A stretch of 64,000 bases of DNA. Source: Siphonodentalium dalli. Lineage: Eukaryota; Mollusca; Scaphopoda; Gadilida; Siphonodentaliidae. Numbering within the stretch: the first letter of the stretch is position 1; the number at the start of each line of letters is the position of its first letter. The stretch covers positions 19,844,991 to 19,908,990 of the forward strand of contig CP136061.1 in NCBI GenBank assembly GCA_032622095.1, in the 5' to 3' direction. The notes below the pieces were generated by a model that was given only the letters and a program-made list of their open reading frames with translations, searched no databases and had not been told where the DNA came from. This document shows positions 1-10,194 of the stretch, one piece after another. The position numbers were made by a program, and so were the translations under genes.

Positions 1-112
1 TAATGGTATCATTTAAGGTAAATTTATGTCTAAAGTTACTAGCATCAGTAATTGGCTGCATCCATTTCAGCTCCAGGGGAGTTTTGAGATATGGAATTTG
101 AATTACGCTTAC

Positions 113-260
113 GGGTAATGCCATGATGCTTAAGCTTAATGCATTACACTTAAGCATAATGGAATTATGCTTAAGTGTAATGGAATAATGCTTAAGCATA
201 ATGGCATTATGATTAAGCGTAATGGAATTATGCTTAAGCGTAATGGCATTATGCTTAAAT
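113..260. repeat. 21-bp palindromic minisatellite, about 7 copies
   Basis: The core CTTAAG recurs at 129, 149, 170, 191, (212), 233 and 254, giving a 21-bp period. Each unit (ATTATGCTTAAGCGTAAT) is itself nearly palindromic, so the array can fold at many registers. The stretch 1-112 before it shows nothing recognisable. Confidence 0.85.
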
Positions 261-261
261 T

Positions 262-345
262 GGCGAGTGAAACCAGAACTCGAACTTGACCTGTAGCGGA
301 CGGACAGGCGGACAGATGGACGGACCAATAACATAATACGTCCCG
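262..345 (+). repeat. microsatellite tail of a pearl-like repeat (GGACGGACAGG...)
   Basis: The text GAACTTGACCTGTAG followed by degenerate GGAC/GGCGGACAGA repeats matches the 3' tails of other elements in this window, for example near 21950-22080. This is the core-plus-ACGG-microsatellite layout known from bivalve pearl/CvA elements. The following stretch 346-1060 holds no gene or repeat that I can identify. Confidence 0.6.
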
Positions 346-1063
346 CTTTTAAAATGGGCGTATGATATTGTCTTGACTTTCTCAACCATTGACAAGAAAT
401 TAGTTGTTATGTAAGAATGTAGTTCTGGGTATCCAATGATTTTTGTAATTGGTATTAATTGTTAAAGGCCCACTTAATTTTCGAACCCCCAGATCACATT
501 ATATAAAACATCTGCCATATTATATACTATTTCTAAGAGGAAGCTCCAAAACATTGTATTATCAACTTATCCGGTGTAATAAACTGTGAACATGTTGTTT
601 TTGTTCAGGTACCGACATTTTTTGCGCTTATGTTTCATCTGGATTGAACTGCAATGCCTATTATTTTCAATGTAAGGGGAATAACACTATATCTTAGTTT
701 GAATTCAGTTGCATTCTGGGAGCGAGACAGGGGAAATGTTTCTATGATTCAGCTATTTGCTATTACTCTAATGACACCTTCTGAGGCACAGACGTTCCAC
801 ATGGCGATGAATTACAGTATATTAATCATATTTTATGTTATTAAACATTGTTATTAAAACCGTATATCAAGGTACTATAAACAAAATAATCGGTGACTCG
901 AAAATCAAATGGGCCATTAATATGCTGAACACAGCATTCCTGTCCGACATAAATGGTTTCTCCCATCAGTTATAAAAATATATAAGGGAATAGTCTATTA
1001 TTCATCTGGAGGGATTTAGAAAATACGACGGACGACAAACAAGTACAGTCGTATTGCCGATGG

Positions 1064-1320
1064 GGTCATTGTCACAAGGCTACGGTCACATTCGTAGCCA
1101 GCTTTTTAAATGGATCAACTTATATTGGAATATAATTTGAGCATTCCAACGACATTGATCGGAAACCTCAGGTTATTAGATGAACTAATATCAAAACAAA
1201 ATTCAAGTTGTTGTTCATCCATCAAATCAGAAAAATGAGATTAACATGATCGTGTCCATTGAGGCTCACCTGAATATGAAAAGCTGGCTACAAATGTGAT
1301 CGATGCTTGTGACAATGACC
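1064..1320. repeat. inverted repeat, arms 1064-1106 and 1279-1320
   Basis: The left arm (GGTCATTGTCACAAGG...AGCCAGCTTTT) is mirrored with few mismatches by the right arm (AAAAGCTGGCTACAAATG...GACAATGACC). The loop is about 170 bp. A relative of the arm (GATCGATCACATTCGTAACTAGC) lies near 22975. Probably a small foldback element; no target duplication was identified. Confidence 0.7.
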
Positions 1321-1386
1321 ACATCAGCAGTAGTATTCCTATATATTGGTGAAATTCAACGACCGGCCAATATATGCTAAGGGAAC

Positions 1387-1534
1387 TTAACCCTTTCAGT
1401 GCCAAGTCCGATTTTTGTATCAACACATATTTCCTTGATTATTTTTCAAATATTGATTATAATAATGTGATACATTGATGGAAAGAGCTCTTAGAGGTTG
1501 ATACAAAAATCGGACTTGGCACTGAAAGGGTTAA
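1387..1534. mobile_element. piggyBac-like MITE with TTAA ends
   Basis: Perfect 38-bp inverted ends (1387-1424 and 1497-1534) begin TTAACCCTTTCAGTGCC and close on GGCACTGAAAGGGTTAA. TTAA target duplication plus TIRs starting CCC is the signature of the piggyBac superfamily. The 72-bp centre has no coding capacity, so the copy is non-autonomous. It sits in the acyltransferase intron, 30 bp downstream of the exon-2 splice donor. The arms are identical, which suggests a recent insertion or arm conversion. Confidence 0.85.
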
Positions 1535-1564
1535 TCAGTATTTAGTAAAGAAAAGGATATATAC

Positions 1565-1737
1565 CCCCAGCATGTTCATTCTTTCTGATAGCATCCATAT
1601 GATGATCCAGTCGATGTCGTATTTATGGTTCATGATTATGAGACGTGGCTCCTGCATATCGATGTAATGTCTGTGCTCCTTTTTCATAAACACAGGACAA
1701 TCTGTGTTCGACCACCATTGACCAAGAAACGTGAAAT
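1565..1737 (-). CDS. AGPAT3/4-like lysophosphatidate acyltransferase, coding exon 2 (catalytic HX4D exon)
   Basis: This exon encodes residues 61-118 of a 1-acyl-sn-glycerol-3-phosphate acyltransferase, which makes phosphatidic acid from lysophosphatidic acid and acyl-CoA in ER-type membranes. The segment WWSNTDCPVF is followed by IIMNHKYDIDW and SERMNMLG. NHKYDID supplies the family's catalytic HX4D (H98, D103), placed almost as in vertebrate AGPAT3 (near residue 96), and the NHKY-[DE]-IDW form resembles invertebrate Agpat3/4. The acceptor is GTTCTTCAG|AT. The donor is CTGGGG|GTATAT; reading through it meets a stop within 11 codons. The exon takes two bases to complete the codon split with exon 1 and ends in phase 0. 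Later exons are not found between here and the left edge and presumably lie outside. The specific paralogue (AGPAT3, 4 or 5) is not resolved. Confidence 0.88.
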
Positions 1738-2169
1738 CTGAAGAACGCAAAGTTCGAAGAAACATGATCACATATTTTTGAGGATTTAAATTGAGTTTAG
1801 AGTTTTTAATCCAAGGACAACTATCTTGATTTCAAATGAATGGATTATTTTGTGTGGAAAAACAAAGAGACGTGGTGATGTGATAACTGTGATGGTGGTC
1901 GGAATAACCCATGCCTATCCCTGTCGAAAATAGATGTCTTTTTATCGCATGAATGTGTTGAAAATTCGACATGCAATATATCTGCAATTGATATCCAATG
2001 CTTATTGGTGAACAAAGCATAAGGAATAAGTAAACACTATAGCATTAGCGTATGTGCAGGGGACGCCATAAATGGATATCAGAGCTGATGTCAACACAAC
2101 AACAAACCACATTGCAGGAACCATGTGGACTTGTCATAAGTACACACGTGAACGTACATGTACTTGCTA

Positions 2170-2455
2170 AAACCATGCACTCTTAGAACAAATGTGTATA
2201 AATTCTACACAATAAGTTTTAATTTTGATCTTAAACAATATTGTGTAGAAATGACACACGACATAATTATGTGTCGGTGGAATTTTCTCAACATTGAATA
2301 TGCGTGAATATGTTAGTCTATTAGAGTTAGTAGATGAGATATATTCTATTTGAGAATCAAACCTCGTACTACCATATTAAAAATCTGGCAGCAACTTAAA
2401 AACTTTGTGCTACATAATTATGTGCTGTTCAGTTTTGACACAAACACTGCGTAGC
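2170..2455 (-). repeat. dispersed repeat family, copy 1 of 2
   Basis: About 285 bp that match the reverse complement of 52866-53135 at high identity by eye. Both copies start ACTCTTAGAACAA, pass through GTGTAGAAATGACA and GTCGGTGGAATT, and end near CACAAACAC. Subterminal mirror motifs (TTGTGCTACATAAT / CTGCGTAGCACAAAG) suggest a MITE, but no target duplication was found. It lies inside the acyltransferase intron. Confidence 0.75.
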
Positions 2456-2487
2456 ACAAAGTTTTAAAGCTGCTGCCAAGTTTTTAA

Positions 2488-2735
2488 CCCTTTACCCGAC
2501 AGAAGGGCCCTGTGCCAATGCATTCTCGTATATATGCGAGTCGACCATAGGTCGCCTCGCATATATAAGAGAATGCATTGGCTTAACACATTAAAAATTA
2601 TAAAATTGTTAAAGAATGTAAGAAAAAATGGTAAAAAGTGTTAAAAAAAGATTTTTTTTAGGCCAATGCATTCTCTTGTATATGCGAGGCGACCTATGGT
2701 CGACTCGCATATATAAGAGAATGCATGGACAGGGA
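2488..2735. repeat. paired hairpin modules, partial TTAA-type MITE
   Basis: Two near-perfect hairpins, 2514-2583 and 2664-2728, share arms of the type GCATTCTC..TATATGCGAG and lie head to head around an AT-rich spacer. The left edge is TTAA plus CCCTTTACCCGACAG. No matching right end is present, so the element looks truncated. The same module occurs in elements at 6.3, 18.8, 25.2, 25.8 and 53.6 kb. Confidence 0.75.
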
Positions 2736-3090
2736 CATATGTCACCAGTGTAATCTCTAAACCGTCACATAAGACTTTCTGATAACTGATTTGATGTTAA
2801 AAATCGGGGCACAATCGTGCTTATTTTCTTCGTAAATTTCAGTTATAAAAATGAGTTTTTAACGATTACTGATTTTTTAATATGCATTGTGTATTTCTAC
2901 GGTTCGTGCACTAGTGTATCCCAAACAAACGTTAATATATATTTATACTAATTTAAAATCAAAACCGTTGTGTTAGAGAGTTGATTTGTGACGTAGGTTC
3001 CTGGAACAGGTTTATTAATATGCCATCTTGAAATTGCCTCATTGATCTGTATGTCCTGTTTGACATTACCCCTCACTATTTACTACTTAT

Positions 3091-3716
3091 GTGTCTTCGA
3101 TATATACTTTAGTATTACTATACTTATGTATCATTGATTTCAACCTTAGTATTTACAACTTATGTATCTTTGATTTATACCTTAGTATTTATTACTTATG
3201 TATCTTTGATTTATACCTTAGTATTTACTATTTATGTATCTTTGATTTATACCTTAGTATTCACTACTTATGTATCTTTGATTTATACCTTAGTATTCAC
3301 TACTTATGTATCTTTGATTTATACCTTAGTATTCACTACTTATGTATCTTTGATTTATACCTTAATATTTACCTCTTGTGTGTATTTGATTTATACTTAT
3401 GTATCTTTAATTTATACCTTAGTATTTACTACTTATGTATCTTTGATTTACACTGCAGTATTTACTGCTTATCTTTGATTTATACATTATTTACTACTTG
3501 TGTATCTTTGATTTATACCTTAGTATTTACTTCTTGTGTGTATTTGATTTATACTTATGTATCTTTGATTTACACCTTAGTATTTACTACTCATGTATCT
3601 TTGATTTACACCGTAGTATTTACTACTTATGTATCTTTGATTTACACCTTTGTGTTTACTACTTATGTATCTTTGATTTACACCTTAGTGTTTACTACTT
3701 GCGTATCGTTGATGTG
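3091..3716. repeat. 36-bp minisatellite, about 17 copies
   Basis: The unit is about TATCTTTGATTTATACCTTA plus GTATTCACTACTTATG; central copies are nearly identical and edge copies have indels. Because 36 is divisible by three, a 212-codon frame and a 114-codon frame stay open (repeating SLIYTLVFTTYV or CIFDLYLSIYYL). I read these as by-products of the repeat, not a protein. It lies in the acyltransferase intron. The stretch 3717-3850 after it is unremarkable. Confidence 0.9.
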
Positions 3717-3859
3717 TGAATCATTATAGTGATGAAATGAGCATTATATGAGCTGACATAACGTGTGCTTCTATCCCCATTGCACACCCACTGTTTTTGA
3801 CTAATAATTATATGAAATCATATTCGGGACGTTCAATAAATTATGAACCAACTACTTAC

Positions 3860-4040
3860 TTATCCACACCGAGTAGCTAAGATACCAGTTCAACTTGCGG
3901 CTGAGTTGTATGCTGATTGGTCTGACGAATATCATAACAAGTAGTGCCAAGATTGATGCAATCATCCCGCTCACGAAGAATGTCGCAATCATCAGCAGCT
4001 GGAAGATGAACAACTTCCGGAGATATTTGGGCAGCGCCAT
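3860..4040 (-). CDS. AGPAT3/4-like lysophosphatidate acyltransferase, coding exon 1
   Basis: Codes for residues 1-60 plus one base of codon 61. The start MALPKYLRKL is followed by a hydrophobic span at about residues 11-40 (a membrane anchor) and then RPISIQLSRKLNWYLSYS. This matches the family pattern in which a transmembrane helix is followed by 'RP(V/I)S.QL.R.(L/I)N..L.YS.W'. The ATG is chosen because it lies directly after a splice acceptor (TTTTTAACCACCAG|ATG), so the 5' UTR would be on an upstream exon; the open frame extends 22 codons further up without similarity. The donor is GGATAA|GTAAGT. Phase 1 here matches the two-base start of exon 2 across a 2.1-kb intron. That intron carries a 36-bp minisatellite, a dispersed repeat and paired hairpin modules. 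Confidence 0.88.
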
Positions 4041-4141
4041 CTGGTGGTTAAAAATAATTATACAATTAATCTCGGATACCAGATTTTCCTGTGCGTTTGT
4101 TGGGAACAATGCAAACCTGCCTTCAAAACGAGTTTCCTAGA

Positions 4142-4171
4142 TATTATGTTGTTGTTGTTGATGTTGTTGTT
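4142..4171. repeat. (GTT)n microsatellite
   Basis: An interrupted GTT tract upstream of acyltransferase exon 1. A second, shorter one is at 4816-4842. Confidence 0.85.
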
Positions 4172-4366
4172 TTAGATTAAGATCATAATTATTTGATGTA
4201 GCAGGTCAACATGAGACAAATATCTACACATACTACATGTATGTATACACTTTGGTACATTATATACAGCATTATATAATATAATTATAGTTATATTAGA
4301 TATTTATGTTACATGTGAAACGTTCAAGGAAAAGAATAAAGAAAAGCTTAGACTGCATGTGAAATT

Positions 4367-4456
4367 GATCCTATGAATTATCCTATGAATTATCAATTAT
4401 CCTATGAATTATCCTATGAATTTTCAATTATCCTATGAATTATCCTATGAATTATC
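4367..4456. repeat. 12-bp tandem repeat (ATCCTATGAATT)
   Basis: About six copies of ATCCTATGAATT interrupted by ATCA/TTCA. The adjoining 4457-4890 has no recognisable feature apart from the GTT tract at 4816-4842. Confidence 0.8.
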
Positions 4457-4894
4457 ATTTCAGTGAGGTTGCAGTCAGGAAATGAGATTAAATTTTGTGG
4501 CAGAAATCTGTAGAAAAACAGAAATACTCATGTGACCTGGAACCATCAGGGATAGCGCAAAAAGTTCTCTGAATAGAAAGTTGTTTCCATTGCCATTCCT
4601 GATGGCTTTCGGCACATGGGCAGTGATTGAAGTTCAGAACTCCCAAGCACAATGTATAAAAATATTTAAAATATGACTTAAATTAAATAACAGTCATTTA
4701 AGAACGAGATTTACTTGGAGAGAAAGAAGCCAATAAACTATATGACTTTATATATGTGAATAATGTATAACAAAGATCTCGGCTATTTACACGTACACAC
4801 GGTGGACGCACTTCTGTGTTGTTGTTATTGTTGTTCTTGTTGTGCCATAAACAGATAGAGCATCTTTAAATATAACCGTTCGTGATCAGGTTTG

Positions 4895-5052
4895 GGGTAA
4901 TCGTAATCAAAATGATCGATTACAGAATTTTGAACAATAGCCTGTAATCAGTAATCAGGACAGTTTTTTTTATTACAAGTAATCGTAATATATTACTTTC
5001 AAATGTACCTGTAATCATGATTATATTTTGATTACCTTTTGATTACTTTTAC
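4895..5052. repeat. cluster of GTAATC/GATTAC motifs
   Basis: More than ten GTAATC or GATTAC hexamers in both orientations within about 155 bp. The pattern gives imperfect inverted symmetry and may be an old palindromic element. The following 5053-5520 shows nothing further. Confidence 0.5.
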
Positions 5053-5524
5053 TAAAATATTCAAATGGATGGACATTAGATACTCATAGTGTCATACAAA
5101 CCAACAACTTATCAAAGTGTTTATACAGGAATCACGATGGCGAAGAGATCCAATAACACACAAGAAAACCATAATCAGAAATGGTAACGCCCTCAAGATC
5201 ATATTATTAGCCATCAATATAAATTATAATATAAAATATATTGGTTACATGAATTCACCACCTCAGAATTCCATTAAAACAACTATTCCTTCGAATTATT
5301 ACAAACAAAGCGGTCATAATTGTTACATACTGCAACTATAAGACATCCAGCGGATACACACCCCACGAAAACCAGAAATGTGTTGTCCTACGAGAAATCC
5401 CATCGCTATAGCTCAATTTGACACGGCCAGATTAGACTTCCTACAATATCCATAAACAAGATCATATATTATATACCTGATTTTAATTATAGAATATAAA
5501 ATAAATTGGTTTCCCAAATGACCT

Positions 5525-5720
5525 AATTAACGAACCGGGGCCGACTCGGCCGTCTCCGACCACAACCCCCAGTGGGCTGCAGAACAATAAACGAATTTGA
5601 AATTCCCAACTACACCTTTTACCGGTGACCGGCCTCCTGATCGCGCAGTTCGACTTTTAAATAAATAAACCGGAAAAACCAATTTTCTATTTATAAAAGT
5701 CCCATCGGCCCACATGTTTC
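5525..5720. other. GC- and CpG-richer block upstream of the acyltransferase
   Basis: CpG density rises sharply (CCGGGGCCGACTCGGCCG and later ACCGGTGACCGG) against AT-rich flanks. Its position 1.5 kb 5' of coding exon 1 would suit a promoter or 5' UTR exon of the minus-strand gene, but no TATA box or splice site fixes it. This is inference only. Confidence 0.25.
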
Positions 5721-5936
5721 TAATATTTGGACACCAGTATACACCCGATGGGCGTTAATAAGGACCATAACTGAGATACATGTATCAGCAAAAGTGGAAA
5801 CAATTACCAATATATCAAAATGAAAAACAGAGAAAGACAACAGGAAAATGTTAACAAAAACAGTTTCACTCATTTGAAGTATTATTTGTGGCGAACCTTT
5901 ATACCCAAGTTCATTGAGACAACAAATCAAGACGAA

Positions 5937-6060
5937 TATCCCCCGGAGAGATGTGGACAGTGCCATGGAGCTGGTGGATAAAACAAAGTATCTCACTATA
6001 TCCCCCGGAGAGATGTGGGCAGAGCCATGGAGCTGGTGGATAAAACAAATGATCTCATTT
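5937..6060 (-). pseudogene. two tandem copies of the acyltransferase exon-1 start
   Basis: A 62-bp segment is repeated twice (5939-6000, 6001-6058). On the minus strand each reads TTTTATCCACCAG, then CTCC, then ATGGC[AT]CTG[TC]CCACATCTC with CTCCGG following. The real exon 1 has AACCACCAG, ATGGCGCTGCCCAAATATC and CTCCGG, so acceptor and first eight codons (MALSTSLR / MALPTSLR against MALPKYLR) are shared. Copy 2 stops two codons later at the unit junction. Copy 1 stays open to 5691 but loses similarity after about 12 residues and lacks the RP.S..L.R motif. Likely a degenerate paralogous exon start that was then tandem-duplicated; an alternative first coding exon is possible. Confidence 0.5.
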
Positions 6061-6299
6061 ATCCTGGCCTATCACGATAATCATAGGCATAATTATACCA
6101 ACCCACACTGCACTGACTGTGAAAGAGCATAATTAATGAGATTAAGGGGCGAATAACTCCAATGACCTGCAATCACCAGCGCATGCGATGTCTGCTAATA
6201 GAGATGTATAGTGGTTATAATGGTGTAACTATTTTCAGTGAAATAGTAAATCTTTCCTGTTGGTCAATAGGTTTCATTACACTGTATCGCTTCCGATTT

Positions 6300-6559
6300 T
6301 TAACCCCTTCATGACTGAAGTTTCCGGAAATTTTGCGAAAACCCTGTGCCAATGCATTCTCTTATATATGCAAATCTTCCACGGGATCCTCGCATATATA
6401 AGAGAATGCATTGGCCGAACAATATTTACCTTGACCTTGTAAGCCAGTGCATTTTCTTATATATGCGATGCTCCCATGGGTGAATCGCATATATATAAGA
6501 ATGACTGACACAAGATCTTTAATGATGCACCAGCGCACCTCCCGTCATGAAAGGGTTAA
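6300..6559 (-). mobile_element. TTAA-flanked MITE with two hairpin modules
   Basis: TTAA flanks (6300-6303, 6556-6559) bound a 252-bp element with TIRs CCCCTTCATGACTG and TCATGAAAGGG. Inside are two hairpins of the GCATTCTCTTATATATGC type (about 6345-6414 and 6436-6505). Read on the minus strand it is colinear with the element at 25246-25514 (GACGGGAG...GCGCTGGTGCA...TTACAAGGTC). piggyBac-like by TTAA and CCC-type ends; no coding capacity. The adjacent stretch 6061-6299 shows nothing recognisable. Confidence 0.8.
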
Positions 6560-6739
6560 CGCAATCTTGCAGATGACACATACAATTGTGCACTATATAT
6601 AAAACTATCATATCAATGTTTCCATACCAGAAAATAACAATAGGTTGCACAACGGGCGGTGGTGTTGGTGGTGGTATGGGGTGATATAGTGGTGTACTCA
6701 CAGGTCCACACTGGATGTCCAATTGTAACACTGATAAAG

Positions 6740-7208
6740 ACGGTATCACCCCTGGTCAAGTGGTCCTGCTAATATGCTATGATGCTGGTGATCCAGCTGA
6801 ATTGCTATTATTTTATCTAAAGTTGTCATTTTCGCTGTGTTTGACTAATCCGAGCGATTTGATAAAAAAAAAAAATGTGTGTATGAAACATTCAAGTACA
6901 TATATATTTTTGAAAAATATAATAATGCCTGCACTGTGTGAAAAACCATCTTGATTATAGTCGATTTTCAACAACTATTACAACCGGTATTAAAATATAT
7001 TGCAATAAATGTTTTTTAATGTTTGATACACATAATGGCTTTCCCTGTATATGTTCAGATTACCGGAACACCGAGAAAAAGACAAATTACAAAAATATAA
7101 CAGTACTTTTATTAACAGCATCAGTTTGCCGAAACAGCATCATAGCAATTCAGGAGAACCCAACCACATCATGGCACATTAGCAGGACCACTTGACCAGG
7201 GGTGGGTA
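6740..7208. mobile_element. foldback or TIR element, arms about 68 bp
   Basis: The left arm 6740-6808 (CACCCCTGGTCAAGTGGTCC...GAATTGCTAT) is mirrored at 7140-7208 (CATAGCAATTC...GACCACTTGACCAGGGGTG) around a 330-bp AT-rich loop with no recognisable protein. No clear target duplication. Probably a non-autonomous TIR transposon. Confidence 0.65.
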
Positions 7209-7589
7209 TACCCAACTGAATGGACACACACACACCAACGTCTCAATATAAAGAACAACGCGTAAATCAGTTTGCAATAATTTGAACGCACTGAATGAGT
7301 AGCAGGGCATGAAGCACCCATCCTGGGATGGTCGAACAGATCAAGTGAACTCACTTGTCGGTCAGGGGGGGGGGACAAATTATTTTCCGGGCACGTATGC
7401 CTGGGTGGGTGGGTGGTCGGTGGGACCAACAAACAATTTTTTCCGCAACTCAAAAAAAAATTCCTGCAAGTTTTTTGACTGTTTTTGCAATGAGTTTGGC
7501 TTAAAACACCTTAGAATAAGAGGAATAATGTAATTCTAACTGCTAAACTGACTGCAGGCAGTTATCGTAATGTCTTTTGTTACAAATTT

Positions 7590-7770
7590 TGAAATCCAAG
7601 ATGGCCACTGGCAGCCATGTTTTTTTTGGCCGAATGACCCCAAAAGGACTCGTTCCTATTTACATGTCAATGTTAACATCCATGACAAATGGTATGCACA
7701 GAATTTCATATACAGCTGTTTACAGTGAAAAATATATTATTATTATCCTGCAGCCGAAATGCAATTGAGG
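7590..7770 (+). repeat. ATGGC-type dispersed repeat fragment
   Basis: AATCCAAGATGGCCACTGGC followed by AGCCATGTTTTTT is the hallmark of a family also at 14.6, 15.4, 21.5, 22.4, 22.6 and (reversed) 51.9 kb. The preceding 7211-7589 holds a G-rich low-complexity patch (GGGGGGGGACAAATT) but nothing recognisable as a gene. Confidence 0.6.
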
Positions 7771-7889
7771 GAATTTCAAAATAAGACATTTCCTATTCAA
7801 TTGGTGGCTTACAGAAATACTTACTGAACCTGGCTCAATGTGAAAGAGATAATTTTTTTAATATCTGTCTACCGGATATCATGTGCCTA

Positions 7890-9050
7890 TGTAATGGGTT
7901 AATTTAAATTCCAAAATCCATGAAAGTGGATCACCATCAACCTGGACATAGAATAGGAGAATGATCAGATGAAAACATCAGAAGACAATATGATGTGCGA
8001 GAGGGTTAACCATTATCAATGACAACATATGACGGAACTACGGAATGGGCGGGTTAATTTATTTCTAAGATAAGATACAGTGTCTGTAAGCAACAATGTC
8101 TGTAAACATCCCTATAAATAAACAATGGACTAATCCAATTTGTACTTTTAGAATAGGTGTCTTATTGAGGGTATATTAACTACTGAACCTGTTTCAACAA
8201 AGGGGTTAACTTAATATTGCACAGAACACAGAACTAATAGAGAGCCATCCATTAATTACTTTTTGACAAATTCTGCTTGCCCACAAGTGTTGGCCATGTA
8301 CTATCTATCTAGTGTCCAGCTAAAAATAATTCAAACCAATAATTCACACGTTCTGTGTTATGAGATTTTCTCTTCAAATTCACAGTGGCGAACATGTATT
8401 AATTACATTATCAGTTACTTGAATTAAAAAGGGTCATAACTCTTTTATAATATATCGGATCAAACCCATATTCGAACCGGATCTGAATTTTGGGGTGAGG
8501 ACCACATATACCAAATTTGGTGTCGATCAGATGAAAAATGTTTGAGTCATCGCAGCTTGGACGAATTCTAAGTAAAAACAAGAGTGGAAAGGGTTAACTA
8601 AACAAGACCAAAATCCATACAGATGGAGAACGTGCTAAGAAAAACCAAGGTAAGAAATATGAGGCAGATCAGAAGAAAACTGTTTGACCTATTGCATCAG
8701 ATAGCATTTTTGTCCAGGGTTAATTATTTTTTAAACCGTTCAACCAGTCGATACCAAAAACTATAGAGTTGAGGGGGTGTCATCATAAACTTAAATATAA
8801 AATGTAAACACAATCGGACAAATAATACTCAAGTTATAGCACATGCCCATGTACGGATGCAAAGGGTTAATAATTCTAAACCGATCAACCGATCGATACC
8901 AAAAACTATACAGGTGAGAGGTGTGTCATCATAAACATGCACATACAATTTTAACATAATACGATAAAAAATACTTGACTAATCGTGTCGGATAGCAAGT
9001 GTCTACGGACAGACAGACGGGCACATGGCCAGACAGACGGATGGTTGATC
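7890..9050 (+). repeat. degenerate tandem repeat array ending in GGACAGACAGACGG
   Basis: Irregular units of about 130-170 bp separated by (A)GGGTTAA(C) motifs at about 7896, 8003, 8051, 8202, 8590, 8718 and 8863. The last two (about 8715-8865 and 8866-9000) are clearly alike (GATACCAAAAACTATA...GTGTCATCATAAAC). The array ends in GACAGACAGACGGG and GACAGACGGATGG, the usual microsatellite terminus of pearl-like elements. No gene. Confidence 0.6.
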
Positions 9051-9425
9051 CGGACGCCGACATCATGTGTACAATACATGGTATGGGTACACATACATAT
9101 GCCAACGTAAATGGGCCTTAATATGCAAGCCATTATGATGAACATTCATACCACCGATAACTCATATAATTTATTCTCAGCCATTAATTGTTCATGGGAC
9201 ATGAGAAAACGTATATACAATATATACAAATGAGAGCTTCCCGGTGGTTTGTTCCGAATATTGGAACTTGCAGTAATGGAGCTTTCCACAGAGACCACGC
9301 CCACAGCGGTAGCACCGCCCACTGGTAATAATACTTTACCCATATAAATATTGTCTGTTACGTGAGATCGACTTCTGAGGTGAACACATCAGCACTTACA
9401 CTGGCTGAAACACTCATGCATATTA
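9051..9425. other. unassigned stretch
   Basis: No gene recognised. The minus strand has a 65-codon frame at 9343-9146 starting MGKVLLPVGGATAVGVV just after TATTTAT, but with no family match, splice evidence or neighbour to support it. Confidence 0.3.
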
Positions 9426-9429
9426 TTTG

Positions 9430-9770
9430 TGCAAATTTTGATCGTTTAAACATTTAAAAAAAAATTATTTAAATTCAATTTTGTTTCATTTTTTTTTAGA
9501 TTGAATTCTGATCTGCTGTTGAAAAAAAAAATCTCTTTCTAATTCAAATTTTTTTTTAATTCAATTTGGTTTTTTTAATTTGTAAGTTTTTAATTTTCTA
9601 TTTATATATTCAGATTGAAACTTTAAAAAATGTGTTTTATTTAAAAAAAAACAATTTTGTTAATTTAATTTTTAAATGTAACTTTTAAATTTTCTTTTTC
9701 TTAAAAAATTATAAAAATTGAATTTTTTTTTTAATTTAAAAATAAAATTGTAATTAAAAAGAATACGGCC
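9430..9770. repeat. AT-rich low-complexity block of A and T runs
   Basis: About 340 bp of alternating A and T homopolymer runs with imperfect inverted symmetry (TTTAATTTTTAAATG against ATTTAAAAATAAAAT). It is followed by CAAATTTGGTTGAAATCGG and an ACAGACAGACA tail (9785-9842), so it may be the degraded core of another microsatellite-tailed element. Confidence 0.6.
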
Positions 9771-10194
9771 GTTATAACACCACACCAAATTTGGTTGAAA
9801 TCGGTCAAAGGCTCTGGAAAAAAATCGTGAACAGACAGACATATCCTTGAACTCTTTAATATATCTAAACCAGAGAATACACATTCGTTTTGCCATTAAA
9901 TGTGAAAAATATGACAAGCGGCATGCTAAATGAAAAACATTGTTATAATCACGGATAAATTTATAACATCATGGCGCAAATATAAATCTCAGTATATTAT
10001 GATTTGACAACAAAAAAGTTGTTTGAATATAGGCAATTTAACACTGAATGTATGCATGGATATTAAAATTAGGGTGAAGAAAGATGGCAGCAGAATGTTC
10101 ACTGCAGCCATTGGCCGGCTCAGTCGCTGATTGGTCGAAAATATCCGCTAATAAATATTTGATTGACAGCTGTGGAAAGGTCCATTATATTAAA

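Noticed and set aside
5691-5963. Open frame after the duplicated exon start as a full paralogous exon
   Set aside because: Similarity to the real exon 1 ends after about 12 residues and the RPIS/L.R.LN motif is missing, so only the start is annotated.
9146-9343. Minus-strand frame MGKVLLPVGGATAVGVV as a first exon
   Set aside because: Attractive start and TATTTAT upstream, but no similarity, no donor and no conserved neighbour.
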